This document shows, in pieces, positions 1 to 8,410 of a stretch of DNA of 56,965 nt. Source of the DNA: an uncultured Chloracidobacterium sp. (lineage in GTDB: Bacteria; Acidobacteriota; Blastocatellia; Chloracidobacteriales; Chloracidobacteriaceae). The position numbers and the translations under genes were made by a program. The stretch covers positions 1-56,965 of the forward strand of contig CALCKX010000104.1 in the NCBI GenBank assembly GCA_937966115.1. The letters run 5' to 3'. Under the pieces are notes generated by a model that searched no databases, had not been told where the DNA came from, and was given only the letters and a program-made list of their open reading frames with translations. Positions within the stretch are counted from its first letter, which is position 1. Every line of letters begins with the position of its first letter.

Positions 1-1
1 G

Positions 2-457
2 GAGGGGAGCGGGGAGGAGATGGAGACGCTGACGGCGGCAGGGTCGGTGGTGGGGACGCCGGCCTACATTGCGCCGGAGCGGGTCGTGGGCGGGGCGTAT
101 GACGGGCGGTCGGATGTGTACGCGGTGGGGGTGATGCTGTATGAGCTGGCGTGCGGGGTGGCGCCGTTTGGGGGGAGCGGGGAGAGCGGGATACGGGTGT
201 TGCTGGCGCACGTTCACGAGATGCCGTTGTCGCCGAGGGCGCATGTGGCTGAGCTGGACGAGGAGGTGAGCGAGTATATGCTGCGCTTGCTGGCGAAGCG
301 GGCGGCGGAGCGTCCGACGGCGGCGGAGGCGGCGGAGGCGCTGGAACGCCTTGCCGATAAGGTCGGCGCATGGTCAGCTTCCGCTTCGGCGCCGAGCGCG
401 GCGCCTCCCCAAAAATTCGTATCCCCGGAGGAAATAACCCGTTCGGGGGAAGCGTGA
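2..457 (+). CDS. Serine/threonine protein kinase, C-terminal part (5' end outside window)
   Basis: The reading frame is open to the left edge, so the gene begins outside the window. What remains is the C-lobe of a Hanks-type kinase: a GTPAYIAPE activation-segment motif (subdomain VIII), then DVYAVGVMLYEL (subdomain IX, with the structural Asp), and an RPTA motif near residue 115 (subdomain XI). The ATP-binding lobe and the HRD catalytic loop are not visible. Only about 35 Ala/Ser/Pro-rich residues follow the kinase fold, with no membrane segment, so the visible end looks cytoplasmic. The first 350 bases use many GGG, GTG and GCG codons, giving a marked G excess compared with the next gene. 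A PH-domain gene follows 23 bp downstream on the same strand. Family assignment is secure; the substrate is unknown. Confidence 0.93.
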   Translation, partial: EGSGEEMETLTAAGSVVGTPAYIAPERVVGGAYDGRSDVYAVGVMLYELACGVAPFGGSGESGIRVLLAHVHEMPLSPRAHVAELDEEVSEYMLRLLAKRAAERPTAAEAAEALERLADKVGAWSASASAPSAAPPQKFVSPEEITRSGEA

Positions 458-480
458 CGTGAACGAAGCGAGGGAAAATT

Positions 481-1104
481 GTGTCTGAACTGACGCCGGA
501 TGCCGTAACCTTGTCGCCCGCGCCGGAGGCGATGGCGGCTTCGCCCGCCGAGTCGGCGGCGAGCTTGGAAAAAGCGCCGGGCGCGGCGTCGGAAAGCTTT
601 TGCGCCCTCGATCCCGACGCGATTGCCCTCTGGCGGCTCAACGGCGGCATCGAGTGGGCGATTTTGCTGGCGCTGACCTTTGTCAGCATCACCGTGGGGA
701 GCATTGTTCTGGCGCTTGGCCCCTGGTTCTGGGCGCTGCTGGTCGCCTGGACGTTGGCGTTGGCGTTGGCGGTCGCGCAAACGATCTGGTACCCGCCGCT
801 GGCGCATCGGCATTATGCCTACCGAGTGACCGACCGCGTCATCGAAGTGCGGCGCGGCGTATGGTTTCGGGAAAGCCGGCTCATCCCGCTGTCGCGCATT
901 CAGCATGTGGATTTACGGCAGGGGCTTTTCGAGCGGTCGTATGGATTGGCGACGCTCGTGTTTCATACCGCCGGGATGCATGAGTCGAGCACCGCCTTGC
1001 CTGGGCTTTCCGCCGCGGCGGCCGCGGCCCTGCGCGATCGGCTCATCGCCCAGCTACACGACGCGCGCCGAACCGAGACGGGAACCGCGGAGCCAAGCGT
1101 ATGA
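481..1104 (+). CDS. Membrane PH-domain (bPH2, YdbS-like) protein
   Basis: A 207-aa protein starting at GTG, preceded by AGGG at 471-474. About 45 N-terminal residues are Ala/Pro/Glu-rich and probably disordered. Two membrane segments follow (roughly residues 57-80 and 83-105). Then comes a bacterial PH-like domain (about 115-195) with the usual pattern YRVTDRVIEVRRG, IPLSRIQHVDL and GLATLVFHTAG. Proteins of this type (YdbS in Bacillus) occur next to a larger YdbT partner, as here: the stop overlaps the start of the next gene in an ATGA, so the two are translationally coupled. YdbS/YdbT have been linked to resistance to certain bacteriocins, but a function here is inference only. Confidence 0.88.
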   Translation: MSELTPDAVTLSPAPEAMAASPAESAASLEKAPGAASESFCALDPDAIALWRLNGGIEWAILLALTFVSITVGSIVLALGPWFWALLVAWTLALALAVAQTIWYPPLAHRHYAYRVTDRVIEVRRGVWFRESRLIPLSRIQHVDLRQGLFERSYGLATLVFHTAGMHESSTALPGLSAAAAAALRDRLIAQLHDARRTETGTAEPSV

Positions 1105-2609
1105 GCGCCGAGGCCGATGCCATCGCGCCGTCGCGCCTGTCCGGGCGGCTTCATCCCTGGACGCTCGCCTTTGGTCTGGTCGCCGTCGCGCGGCAAATAC
1201 TGATCCCCTTGATCTACTGGGTATTTTCCGGCTTTGGGGCGTTTGGCGCGCTGCTCATGATCGTCTTTGGCGCGCCCAGCCTGCTGTTGGTCATCGCGCG
1301 GTACTGGAGTTTCCGCTACCGCGTCGAAGCCGATGAACTCGTTATCGAGCAGGGAATTTTGCGCCGCCAGGAACGGCACATTCCGCTGACCAACATTCAG
1401 GAAATTCGCCTTGAGCAAAACCTCGTTCAGCGTTGGCTGGGGGTGGCGCGGGCCGATATCGAGACTTCGACCGGCGGCGAGGTCGAGGCTTCGCTGGCCG
1501 TGCTAGCCGTGGACGACATCGCGCGGCTGCGGCAGGGCGTGTTTGGCGCGCGGACGGATGGCGCTGCGTCCGCCGAAAAGCTGGCTTCCGAGGAAACGCT
1601 CATCATCGCCCTGAGTCCCCGCGAGCTGCTCATCGCCGGGCTGACTTCCAATGGCATTTTCACGCTGTTTATCGCGCTGGGCGCGCTGCTTCGATTTGCC
1701 GAGGAATGGCTGCCGGAGCGGGGGCGGGAGGCAATCTGGCGCGCCCTCTCGGATTCGACGCGGGCGCTGGGGGGACAGAGCGCGCTGATGGCGGCCGCGA
1801 CGCTGGCGCTCTGGGGCGGGCTGCTGCTGGCGCTGAGCGTGGCGCTCTCGGCCCTGCTCAGCCTGGCGCGGTTTTACGACTTTCGGCTCACGCAACAGGG
1901 GGCGGCGCTCCGGCGCGTTTATGGATTGTTCACGCGCCGCGCGAGCAACTTGTCGCCGGCGCGCATTCAGTTGGTCGCGATTGAGCAAACGCCGCTGCGC
2001 CGGCTGCTTGGCTGGGCGGCGCTGCGGGTGGATGTGGCCGGGGTCGCCTATGAGCGCGACGAGGAGCGACAGGGGCGTGGGCTGTTGGCGCCGCTGCTGC
2101 GCCGCAAGGCGGCCGAGCGCTTGTTATCGCGCCTGCTGGATGGCTGCGCGCTCGACCCGCGAGCTTGGCAGCCGGTGTCGCCGCTGGCTTTTCGGCGGGG
2201 CGTCATCCGGCGCTCAGTCTGGCTGATGCTCGCGACCGCCGCGGCGCTCTGGTGGTGGTCAGGGGCGTACGGCTGGCTGCCGCTGGCTTTCTTTCCGTGG
2301 GTTGCGCTCGCGAGTTGGCTGGACTATCGCGGGCGAGGATATATCGTGACGCCAGACTACTGGCTCGCGCGCCAGGGCTGGGCGAATCGCGTCATCTACG
2401 CCGTGCCGGCGCGGAATGTTCAGGCGGTGGTTGTGTCGCAGACGCCGTTTGACCGGCGGCTAGGGCTGGCGACGCTGACGCTCGACACGGCCGGTCCGAC
2501 GCCCGTCATCATTCGCGACCTGCCGGTTGCTGAGGCGCAGGCGCTGGCCAGCCGCGTCGCGCGTCGGGCTGAGGTCCTCGCGCAGGGCTGCCAGCCGCGC
2601 CTGGCTTAG
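1101..2609 (+). CDS. Membrane protein with three bPH2 domains (YdbT-like)
   Basis: A 502-aa polytopic protein coupled to the preceding gene by a 4-bp ATGA overlap. Three PH-like domains alternate with pairs of hydrophobic segments. The first spans about residues 68-150 (YRVEADELVIEQGILRR, then IPLTNIQEIRLEQN). The second spans about 255-340 (LRRVYGLFTRR, then LSPARIQLVAIEQTPLRR). The third spans about 405-490 (YIVTPDYWLARQG, then VPARNVQAVVVSQTPFDRR). Each repeats the motif of an Arg/Lys-rich turn followed by I-Q-x-V/I and a GLATL-like strand. This matches the YdbT family in length and architecture. With the upstream YdbS-like gene it probably forms one membrane complex. The role is unknown. 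Confidence 0.88.
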   Translation: MSAEADAIAPSRLSGRLHPWTLAFGLVAVARQILIPLIYWVFSGFGAFGALLMIVFGAPSLLLVIARYWSFRYRVEADELVIEQGILRRQERHIPLTNIQEIRLEQNLVQRWLGVARADIETSTGGEVEASLAVLAVDDIARLRQGVFGARTDGAASAEKLASEETLIIALSPRELLIAGLTSNGIFTLFIALGALLRFAEEWLPERGREAIWRALSDSTRALGGQSALMAAATLALWGGLLLALSVALSALLSLARFYDFRLTQQGAALRRVYGLFTRRASNLSPARIQLVAIEQTPLRRLLGWAALRVDVAGVAYERDEERQGRGLLAPLLRRKAAERLLSRLLDGCALDPRAWQPVSPLAFRRGVIRRSVWLMLATAAALWWWSGAYGWLPLAFFPWVALASWLDYRGRGYIVTPDYWLARQGWANRVIYAVPARNVQAVVVSQTPFDRRLGLATLTLDTAGPTPVIIRDLPVAEAQALASRVARRAEVLAQGCQPRLA

Positions 2610-2702
2610 GCTATCCCGATTGACATTTCCCGGCCCGGCGCGCTTGGCCGCGCGCGCCTCTGCGATGGGGTTGAAAGCGGCGCGAAAAACGCGCGAAGCG
2701 CG

Positions 2703-3368
2703 CTAAGCCCGGCGCAGCTCCACGAGCGTCGTTTGGTAAAAGCTCGAATTGATGTGCGTTGTTCGCGCGAGGCGGAGCGGGGTTTCCTTCCGCAAGCGCT
2801 CGTAAAGGCGCGTGGCCTTGATTTGCGCGATAGCCGGCGAGGCGTTGCCTTTGGGAAACAGCTTGCCGACGGCGTGCATGACCTCGAAAAAGAGCGTGCT
2901 TGGCGTGAAGGTGAAATACAGCGCGATGCGGGCGCGCTGACCAAGGTGGCGCAAAAGCTCCAGCAAGTCGTCTTCCGCATAGTAAATCAAGCTGTCGAGG
3001 CACACGACGATATCGAAGGTCTCCGTAACGCCGTAGAAGTCAGCCTGCTGAAAGACGGCTTCCGGGACGCGCTCCCGCGCCGCCTCGATTTCGCGGGCGG
3101 AAATATCCACGCCGGTTACGCGCGCGCCGGCGTCCGCGAGGCGGCGCGCAAAGGCGCCCGTGCCGCAGCCGGCGTCAAGGACGCCGCGCCCGCGCCAGTC
3201 GCCGCCCCAGTCCAGAATGGCGGCCATGGTTCGCTCGCGTCCGGCGACGATGCTGGCCTGAATGCGATTGTGCGCTTCGCCGCGAGCGAAGCGCTGCCAT
3301 TTTTCAAAGCCGACGGTATCGAAGTACTGCCGAATCCGGTCTTGCGCCGTTGCATAGGAAGGGGGCAT
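2703..3368 (-). CDS. bchM: Magnesium-protoporphyrin IX O-methyltransferase
   Basis: A 221-aa class I SAM-dependent methyltransferase. BchM methylates the C13 propionate of Mg-protoporphyrin IX, an early committed step of (bacterio)chlorophyll synthesis. The N-terminus YFDTVGFEKWQRFARGE is the family signature preceding the SAM domain. Motif I is LDAGCGTGAFARRLA (about residues 63-77) with VTGVDIS as the second strand, followed by VVCLDSLIYY. The C-terminal half (FTPSTLFFEVMHAVGKLFPKG and a late SSFYQT) also fits BchM/ChlM rather than a generic methyltransferase. A GGGAG lies about 10 bases before the ATG. No other pigment gene is adjacent, so it stands apart from any bch cluster. It is divergent from an FeS photolyase, with 113 bp between. 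Confidence 0.88.
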   Translation of the reverse strand: MPPSYATAQDRIRQYFDTVGFEKWQRFARGEAHNRIQASIVAGRERTMAAILDWGGDWRGRGVLDAGCGTGAFARRLADAGARVTGVDISAREIEAARERVPEAVFQQADFYGVTETFDIVVCLDSLIYYAEDDLLELLRHLGQRARIALYFTFTPSTLFFEVMHAVGKLFPKGNASPAIAQIKATRLYERLRKETPLRLARTTHINSSFYQTTLVELRRA

Positions 3369-3481
3369 GCCGCTTGCGCTCCCTGGCTGGAATCGGTTGA
3401 AATACGCCCATCCCTTCCAACGTCCAATCCCTATCGCGGAAAGTCAAGCCCTTGTCTGGCGGCCGGGGCGGGGGGCAAGCC

Positions 3482-4996
3482 ATGGAAACCATATGGATTT
3501 TGGGCGACCAGTTGACGCGCCGCCATCCAGCCTTTGAACGCCTGACGCCCCGCGATGCGGTAGCGTTGATGATTGAGTCGGCGGCGCATGCCCGTCGGAC
3601 GCGCTATCACAAGCAAAAGCTGGTTTTTTTGTTCTCCGCCATGCGGCACTTCGCGGAGGAGCTGCGGGCGCTGGGGTGGCAAGTGGATTACCGCCGCGCG
3701 CAACCCGACTTTGAAACTGGCCTGGAGGCGCACCTGCGGCAGCATCAGCCCGCGCGCATTTGGCTGATGGAGCCGACCGAGCGCGGCGTAGCGGAGCGGT
3801 TACAGCAAGCCGCCGCCGCCCGGCAGGTCGCGCTGCATATTTTGCCGACTACCCTGTTTATCAGCGACCGGCGCGAGTTCACCGGCTGGGCGAGCGAAAA
3901 AAAAACGCTCGTGATGGAGCCTTTTTACCGTCGGATGCGGCGGCAAACCGGCATCTTGATGGAACCGGACGGCGAGCCGACCGGCGGGACGTGGAATTAT
4001 GACCAAGACAACCGCGCCGTCCCGCCGCGCGGACATCGCTTTCCGCCGCTGCCGCGCTACGCGCCGGACGCTATCACACGCGAGGTCATGGATTGGGTCA
4101 GGCGCGACTTTCCCGACGGCTACGGCGACCTCGAGCCGTTTCACTGGGCGGTGACGCGCGCCGACGCGGAAAGCTTCTACCGCGATTTTCTCGAGCATCG
4201 GCTGGATTTGTTCGGGCCGTACGAGGATGCGATGGTTGCCGGACAACCGGCACTCTACCACTCGCTGGCGTCGCCCTACGTCAACGTCGGCTTGCTCGAT
4301 CCGCTGGAGGCGGCGCGCCAGGCCGAGCGGCGCTACCGGGAAGGCAAGGCGCGGCTCAACTCGGTCGAAGGCGTCGTCCGGCAGTTCATCGGCTGGCGCG
4401 AGTTCATTTATCAAATCTATTGGCTGAAGATGCCGGCGTTCGCCGAGGCGAACTTCTTTGGCCATGAGCGCCCGCTGCCGCATTACTACTGGGACGCCGA
4501 AACGCGCATGCGCTGTATGCGCGAAGCCGTGACGCAGCTCGTTCAAACCGGGCACACGCACCATATCCAGCGGCTCATGGTGCTGGGGAACTTCGCGCTC
4601 CTGGCGGGCGTCCGACCACAGGCGGTCAACGAGTGGTTTTGGCTGGCTTACGTGGACGCCTACGAATGGGTGACGCTGCCGAATGTGCTGGGAATGTCGC
4701 TTTACGCCGACGGCGGCTTTCTGGCGACCAAGCCGTATGCGGCCAGCGCCGCCTATATCAACCGGATGAGCGATTACTGCGCGGGTTGCGCCTATGACCC
4801 CAAGCGCCGGCATGGCGATGGCGCGTGCCCGTTCAACAGCCTCTACTGGGATTTTCTCGACCGCCAGCGGGAAAAGCTGTTTCCAAACCAGCGCATGCGC
4901 ATGATCTACGCCGCTTGGGACAAAATGAGCGCCGCTGAGCGCGCCGCGACGCTTGACTGGGCGGGGCAAACCCTGGCGCGGCTGGAAGCGTTGTAA
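3482..4996 (+). CDS. FeS-containing photolyase/cryptochrome (FeS-BCP, PhrB-like)
   Basis: A 504-aa protein of the prokaryotic FeS branch of the photolyase/cryptochrome family. Relatives repair (6-4) photoproducts using FAD, a ribolumazine antenna and a [4Fe-4S] cluster. The N-terminus IWILGDQLTRRHPAF and the Rossmann-like antenna domain (about 1-130) are typical. The helical FAD domain contains VRQFIGWREFIYQIYW and LPNVLGMSLYADGG. Cysteines at 345, 433, 436 and 449 have the same spacing (88, 3, 13) as the cluster ligands Cys350/438/441/454 of Agrobacterium PhrB. I chose the ATG at 3482; an in-frame start 30 bases upstream would add a Gly-rich peptide. The stop lies 6 bp from the convergent ABC-F gene. 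Whether it repairs DNA or senses light cannot be told from sequence. Confidence 0.92.
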   Translation: METIWILGDQLTRRHPAFERLTPRDAVALMIESAAHARRTRYHKQKLVFLFSAMRHFAEELRALGWQVDYRRAQPDFETGLEAHLRQHQPARIWLMEPTERGVAERLQQAAAARQVALHILPTTLFISDRREFTGWASEKKTLVMEPFYRRMRRQTGILMEPDGEPTGGTWNYDQDNRAVPPRGHRFPPLPRYAPDAITREVMDWVRRDFPDGYGDLEPFHWAVTRADAESFYRDFLEHRLDLFGPYEDAMVAGQPALYHSLASPYVNVGLLDPLEAARQAERRYREGKARLNSVEGVVRQFIGWREFIYQIYWLKMPAFAEANFFGHERPLPHYYWDAETRMRCMREAVTQLVQTGHTHHIQRLMVLGNFALLAGVRPQAVNEWFWLAYVDAYEWVTLPNVLGMSLYADGGFLATKPYAASAAYINRMSDYCAGCAYDPKRRHGDGACPFNSLYWDFLDRQREKLFPNQRMRMIYAAWDKMSAAERAATLDWAGQTLARLEAL

Positions 4997-5002
4997 GGCG
5001 CT

Positions 5003-6910
5003 TTAGCCCGCTTCGGCAACCAGCGCCCATTCGGCATAGAGGGCTTCGAGCTGCCGCGCTAGGCGCTCATACTGTTGGTGACGCTCCCCATAGCGCGCCA
5101 GGTCGACGGCGACTTCCGGCGTCGCCAGGGCCGCCGAGACGGCGGCCAGCTCGGACTCGACGCGGGCGATGTCCGACTCGATGTCTTCCACCGGGCGAGC
5201 TTTGCCCCGGGGCTTCTTTCGAGCTTTGGGGCGCGCCTCCGCAGCCGGCGCGTCATTGGGCGCGGCCGGCGCGGGCGATTTGGCTCGGCGGGCCAGCTCG
5301 CGCTGTTCCGCCTGGCGGATTTCCCACAGCTCGCTGTAGCTGCCGTCAAAGTCGCGGCTGCCGCCAGGCTCCAGCCACAGCAGCCGCGTGGCGACGTTGT
5401 CGAGAAAGTAGCGGTCGTGCGACACGATGAGGCAGGTGCCCGGATACTGCGCGAGCGCCATTTCCAGCGCTTCGCAGGAAGGAATGTCAAGGTGATTGGT
5501 CGGCTCGTCGAGAATGAGCGTGTTCGACCGGCTATAGATGAGCTTCGCCAGCGCCAGCCGCCCGCGCTCGCCGCCGGATAGCGCCTTGATGGGCTTGAAA
5601 ATGTCGTCTCCGGTAAATAGGAACTGGGCTAGAAACGACCGCAGCTCCAGCTCGGTCGCCGCGGGATTGAGGCTCTGGAGCTCCGCGAAGATCGAGTTAG
5701 CCAGCGTAAGCGATTCAAGCCGCTGGTCATAGTAAGCCGTCTTGACGCCGTTGCCCCAGCGCAACGAGCCCGCCACCGGCGGCAGCGCGCCGAGCAGCGT
5801 TTTGAGCAGCGTGGTCTTGCCGGCGCCATTTGGACCCACGATGCCGAGCTTCTCTCCGCGCCGGACGACCAGGTTGAATGGTCCCGCCACGGCTTTGCCA
5901 TTGTAGCCCGCGCACAGGTCTTCCAGCGTCAGCACCCAATCGCCTGAGCGCGGCACGTGCTTCATGGAGAAGTTGCCCTGCGGGGCATCCACGGTCGCGG
6001 CTTCCAGCCGCTCCATCCGCGCCAGCAAGTTGCGCCGCGACTTGGCCTGCTTGGTTTTCTGTCCGGCGATGTTGCGGCGGATGAACTCTTCCTGCCGCGC
6101 AATTTCTTCCTGCTGCTTTTCGTAGTGCCGCTGCTGAATTTCGCGCAGCGCGTCGCGTTTCGCCACGTACTCCGTGAAGCCGCCTTCGTAGGAAAGGGTT
6201 TTCCCGCGGTCAAGCTCGATGGTGCGAGTCGTCACTTGGTCAAGAAAGAAGCGGTCATGCGAGATGACCACATACGCCGCTTCGTAGCTGGTCAGGAAGC
6301 TTTCCAGCCACTCGATGGCGCGCAAGTCGAGGTGGTTCGTCGGCTCGTCGAGCAGCAAAATGTCGGGCTGCCGCAGCAGCAGCATCCCCAGATGCAATCG
6401 CCCCTGCTGCCCGCCGCTCAGGCGCGTCGCCGGCTTGGAGAAATCCTCCTTGGCGAAGCCAAGGCCGAGCAAGACTTCTTCCGTTCGGGCGGGATAGGCG
6501 AACCCGCCGCGCTCCTCAAAACGGTGTTGAAGCTCGCTGTAGCGCTCGAGCGTTTGCGCCAGCCGGTCGGGATCGGCGCTCTGTTCGGCCATGTCGTGTT
6601 CAAGCTGGCGCATCTCGCGCTCCATCGCCTGTAGCTCCGCGAAGACGCTCAGGGCCGCTTCGATGACCGTGACATCCGGCGGAAAATGCGGATGCTGTTC
6701 CAGAAGGCCAAGCGACAAATTGTTCAGGCGGGCGATGCGTCCGCGGTCGGGCTGATCAAGTCCGCACAGCAGCCGAAGCATGGTAGATTTACCTGCGCCA
6801 TTACGCCCGACGAGCCCGATTTTTTCGCCGGCGTTGACTTGGCACGTGACGCCCCGCAGGATGTCGTGACTGCCGTAGCTTTTATAAACGTCTTCAAAGC
6901 GAAACAGCAT
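5003..6910 (-). CDS. ABC-F family ATPase (Uup/EttA-like, two ABC domains)
   Basis: A 635-aa soluble protein with two ATP-binding cassettes and no membrane segments. The first has Walker A GRNGAGKST (about 36-44), signature LSGGQQGR and Walker B ILLLDEPTNHLD. The second has GPNGAGKTT, LSGGERGR and LILDEPTNHLD. Between them lies a charged linker helix (about 240-300, rich in QQRHYEKQQEE), the P-site tRNA interaction motif of ABC-F factors. The C-terminus carries a basic stretch and a coiled coil (about 545-635), as in Uup. ABC-F proteins act on the ribosome, relieving stalls or protecting against antibiotics; some also affect DNA repair. The exact subfamily is not certain. It is convergent with the photolyase gene and starts at ATG 6910. 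Confidence 0.93.
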   Translation of the reverse strand: MLFRFEDVYKSYGSHDILRGVTCQVNAGEKIGLVGRNGAGKSTMLRLLCGLDQPDRGRIARLNNLSLGLLEQHPHFPPDVTVIEAALSVFAELQAMEREMRQLEHDMAEQSADPDRLAQTLERYSELQHRFEERGGFAYPARTEEVLLGLGFAKEDFSKPATRLSGGQQGRLHLGMLLLRQPDILLLDEPTNHLDLRAIEWLESFLTSYEAAYVVISHDRFFLDQVTTRTIELDRGKTLSYEGGFTEYVAKRDALREIQQRHYEKQQEEIARQEEFIRRNIAGQKTKQAKSRRNLLARMERLEAATVDAPQGNFSMKHVPRSGDWVLTLEDLCAGYNGKAVAGPFNLVVRRGEKLGIVGPNGAGKTTLLKTLLGALPPVAGSLRWGNGVKTAYYDQRLESLTLANSIFAELQSLNPAATELELRSFLAQFLFTGDDIFKPIKALSGGERGRLALAKLIYSRSNTLILDEPTNHLDIPSCEALEMALAQYPGTCLIVSHDRYFLDNVATRLLWLEPGGSRDFDGSYSELWEIRQAEQRELARRAKSPAPAAPNDAPAAEARPKARKKPRGKARPVEDIESDIARVESELAAVSAALATPEVAVDLARYGERHQQYERLARQLEALYAEWALVAEAG

Positions 6911-7160
6911 GGCCCAAACCGTCGCTGAAGTGGACTCGCGATTGGATTCGCGCGCTTCGCGCTAAAACGGCGAAGCGGCGATTTTGCCCGCCGGCGAAGC
7001 GTTCGGCAAGCGCCCGCGGCCGCGGGCTTCGGTCGCCGCGCTTGGCCCTATCGCCTAAAGCGACCGATTTGCGGCATAATGATTGCGCCATCAGGCAAGC
7101 GTCTTCGTCGGGCCCCTTGCAGGCTAACGCTTATTTTCCGAAAGCGCGGAGCTTCGCCCT
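6911..7160. other. Intergenic region between divergent genes
   Basis: These 250 bases separate the ABC-F gene (minus) from the small 75-aa gene (plus) and must hold the promoters of both. A perfect 16-bp GC-only palindrome lies at 7012-7027. A TATAAT-like CATAAT is at 7075-7080, but I see no -35 element at a standard distance. I recognise no riboswitch or RNA gene here. Confidence 0.5.
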
Positions 7161-7388
7161 ATGTCCGCTTCTCCCCTGGTCGCTGTGGTCGTCACGCTCG
7201 CGAAAAGTCATTGGCGACGAATAGACGAAGTCGCGGCTTCGCTCGAAGCCGCTGGGTTGACAGTCGCGCGCCGGCTGACGACGCTAGGGCAAATCACCGG
7301 CTCTGCGCATCCCGAGCGCCTGGCCGACCTCCAGCGGGTGACGGGCGTCGCCCGCGTTGAGCGGTCGGGCGAATATCGCGTTCTTTGA
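7161..7388 (+). CDS. Small conserved-looking protein of 75 aa, function unknown
   Basis: A 75-aa protein with the alternating pattern of a small ferredoxin-like alpha/beta fold. A beta strand (VAVVVTLAKS) is followed by a helix (IDEVAASLEAAG), a strand (LTVARRLTTLGQITGSA), a helix (PERLADLQRVTG) and a strand (VARVERSGEYRV). The pattern resembles short inhibitor-I9-like or propeptide-like domains found as stand-alone proteins in cyanobacteria; this is a structural impression, not a confirmed hit. It begins 46 bp upstream of the DHH phosphoesterase start on the same strand, so the two probably share a transcript. I do not recognise a function. Confidence 0.7.
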   Translation: MSASPLVAVVVTLAKSHWRRIDEVAASLEAAGLTVARRLTTLGQITGSAHPERLADLQRVTGVARVERSGEYRVL

Positions 7389-7433
7389 TGCTGGCTGATG
7401 ATGCCGATTGGGCAATGCGCGAGCGCTGAGTTC

Positions 7434-8387
7434 ATGAAAGTCAAGATCTTTTACCATGATCACTGCTTCGACGGGGCTTGTTCCGCCGCCGTATTCGCGT
7501 GTTTTTATCGGCGCGCCTTTGACGCGCAGGCGCAGTTCAGTTACGCCGGGCTGATGCATCGTCCCGGCGGCAGCTTCGGCGAGCTCCGCTTTGACGCCGA
7601 CGAGCACGCGATTCTCGACTTCAAGTTTCATCCGAGCGAAAAAATCACCTGGTGGTTTGACCACCACCAGAGCGCCTTCCTGACCGTGGTGGATGAGGCT
7701 TTGTTTCAGGCCGACACGAGCGGGAAAAAGTTTTTTGACCCGACCTACAAATCCTGCACGAAGTTCATTGCCGACATTGCGCAGAGCCGCTTTGGCGTCG
7801 CCCTGCCGGAGCTGGCCGAACTCATTCACTGGGCCGACATCATTGACGGCGCGCAGTATGCCGATGCCGAAACGGCGGTGAGCCTTGCCGCGCCGGCCAT
7901 GCAGATTACGCTTGTGCTAGAAGGGTCGAAAGACCAAAGACTGCGGCAGTCCATTGTCCGCGCGCTGCAAGAAAAATCGCTCGCCGAGGTTGCCGCCGCG
8001 CCAGAGGCGCAAGCGGCCTTTGCGCCCATCCGCGCGCGTCATGAACGCGCCATCGAAATCTTCCGCCAGGTTGGCAAGTGCCAGGACGGGGTAGTCTTTT
8101 TCGATCTGACTGGCTACGACATCGAGGGCTACAATAAGTTCATCGCCTATTGGCTTTATCCCCAGGCGCGCTACAGCGTGAGCGTGAGCCGCGGCGCGCA
8201 TCGGTCAAAGGTTTCGGTCGGCTACAATCCGTGGAGCGGACGCCCGCGCGAACACAACATCGCCAGTTTGTGCGAGCGCTACGGCGGCGGCGGTCATGCC
8301 GTGGTTGGCGCGGTGTCGCTGCCCCCGGAAGAAGGGGAACGCGCTAAGGTCATCGCGCGCGAGATTGCCGCGGCGTTGCGGGCTTGA
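7434..8387 (+). CDS. DHH-family phosphoesterase
   Basis: A 317-aa protein of the DHH/DHHA1 superfamily, Mn-dependent phosphodiesterases or exonucleases acting on nanoRNA, cyclic dinucleotides or DNA ends. The N-terminal metal motif is HDHCFDGACSAAV (about residues 7-19). The family name motif appears as WFDHHQSAF (about 72-80). The C-terminal DHHA1 domain ends in RYGGGGHAVVGA, the substrate-binding glycine motif. An earlier in-frame ATG (7398) would add 12 residues outside the conserved domain, so I prefer 7434. It lies between the 75-aa gene and the NAD(P)HX repair gene, whose start probably falls 23 bp past its stop. Which DHH subclass it belongs to (NrnA-like, GdpP-like or other) is not clear; there are no membrane, PAS or GGDEF domains. 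Confidence 0.85.
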   Translation: MKVKIFYHDHCFDGACSAAVFACFYRRAFDAQAQFSYAGLMHRPGGSFGELRFDADEHAILDFKFHPSEKITWWFDHHQSAFLTVVDEALFQADTSGKKFFDPTYKSCTKFIADIAQSRFGVALPELAELIHWADIIDGAQYADAETAVSLAAPAMQITLVLEGSKDQRLRQSIVRALQEKSLAEVAAAPEAQAAFAPIRARHERAIEIFRQVGKCQDGVVFFDLTGYDIEGYNKFIAYWLYPQARYSVSVSRGAHRSKVSVGYNPWSGRPREHNIASLCERYGGGGHAVVGAVSLPPEEGERAKVIAREIAAALRA

Positions 8388-8410
8388 ACTTTTCGACAGG
8401 CGAGGTAACG

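Noticed and set aside
3800..4969. 389-aa minus-strand frame opposite the photolyase
   Set aside because: A shadow of a well-conserved gene; GC-rich codons keep the opposite strand open. The product is low-complexity and Arg-rich.
7012..7027. 16-bp palindrome GCCCGCGGCCGCGGGC as an operator
   Set aside because: Composed only of G and C in a GC-rich genome, with no repeat elsewhere in the window and no regulator nearby.
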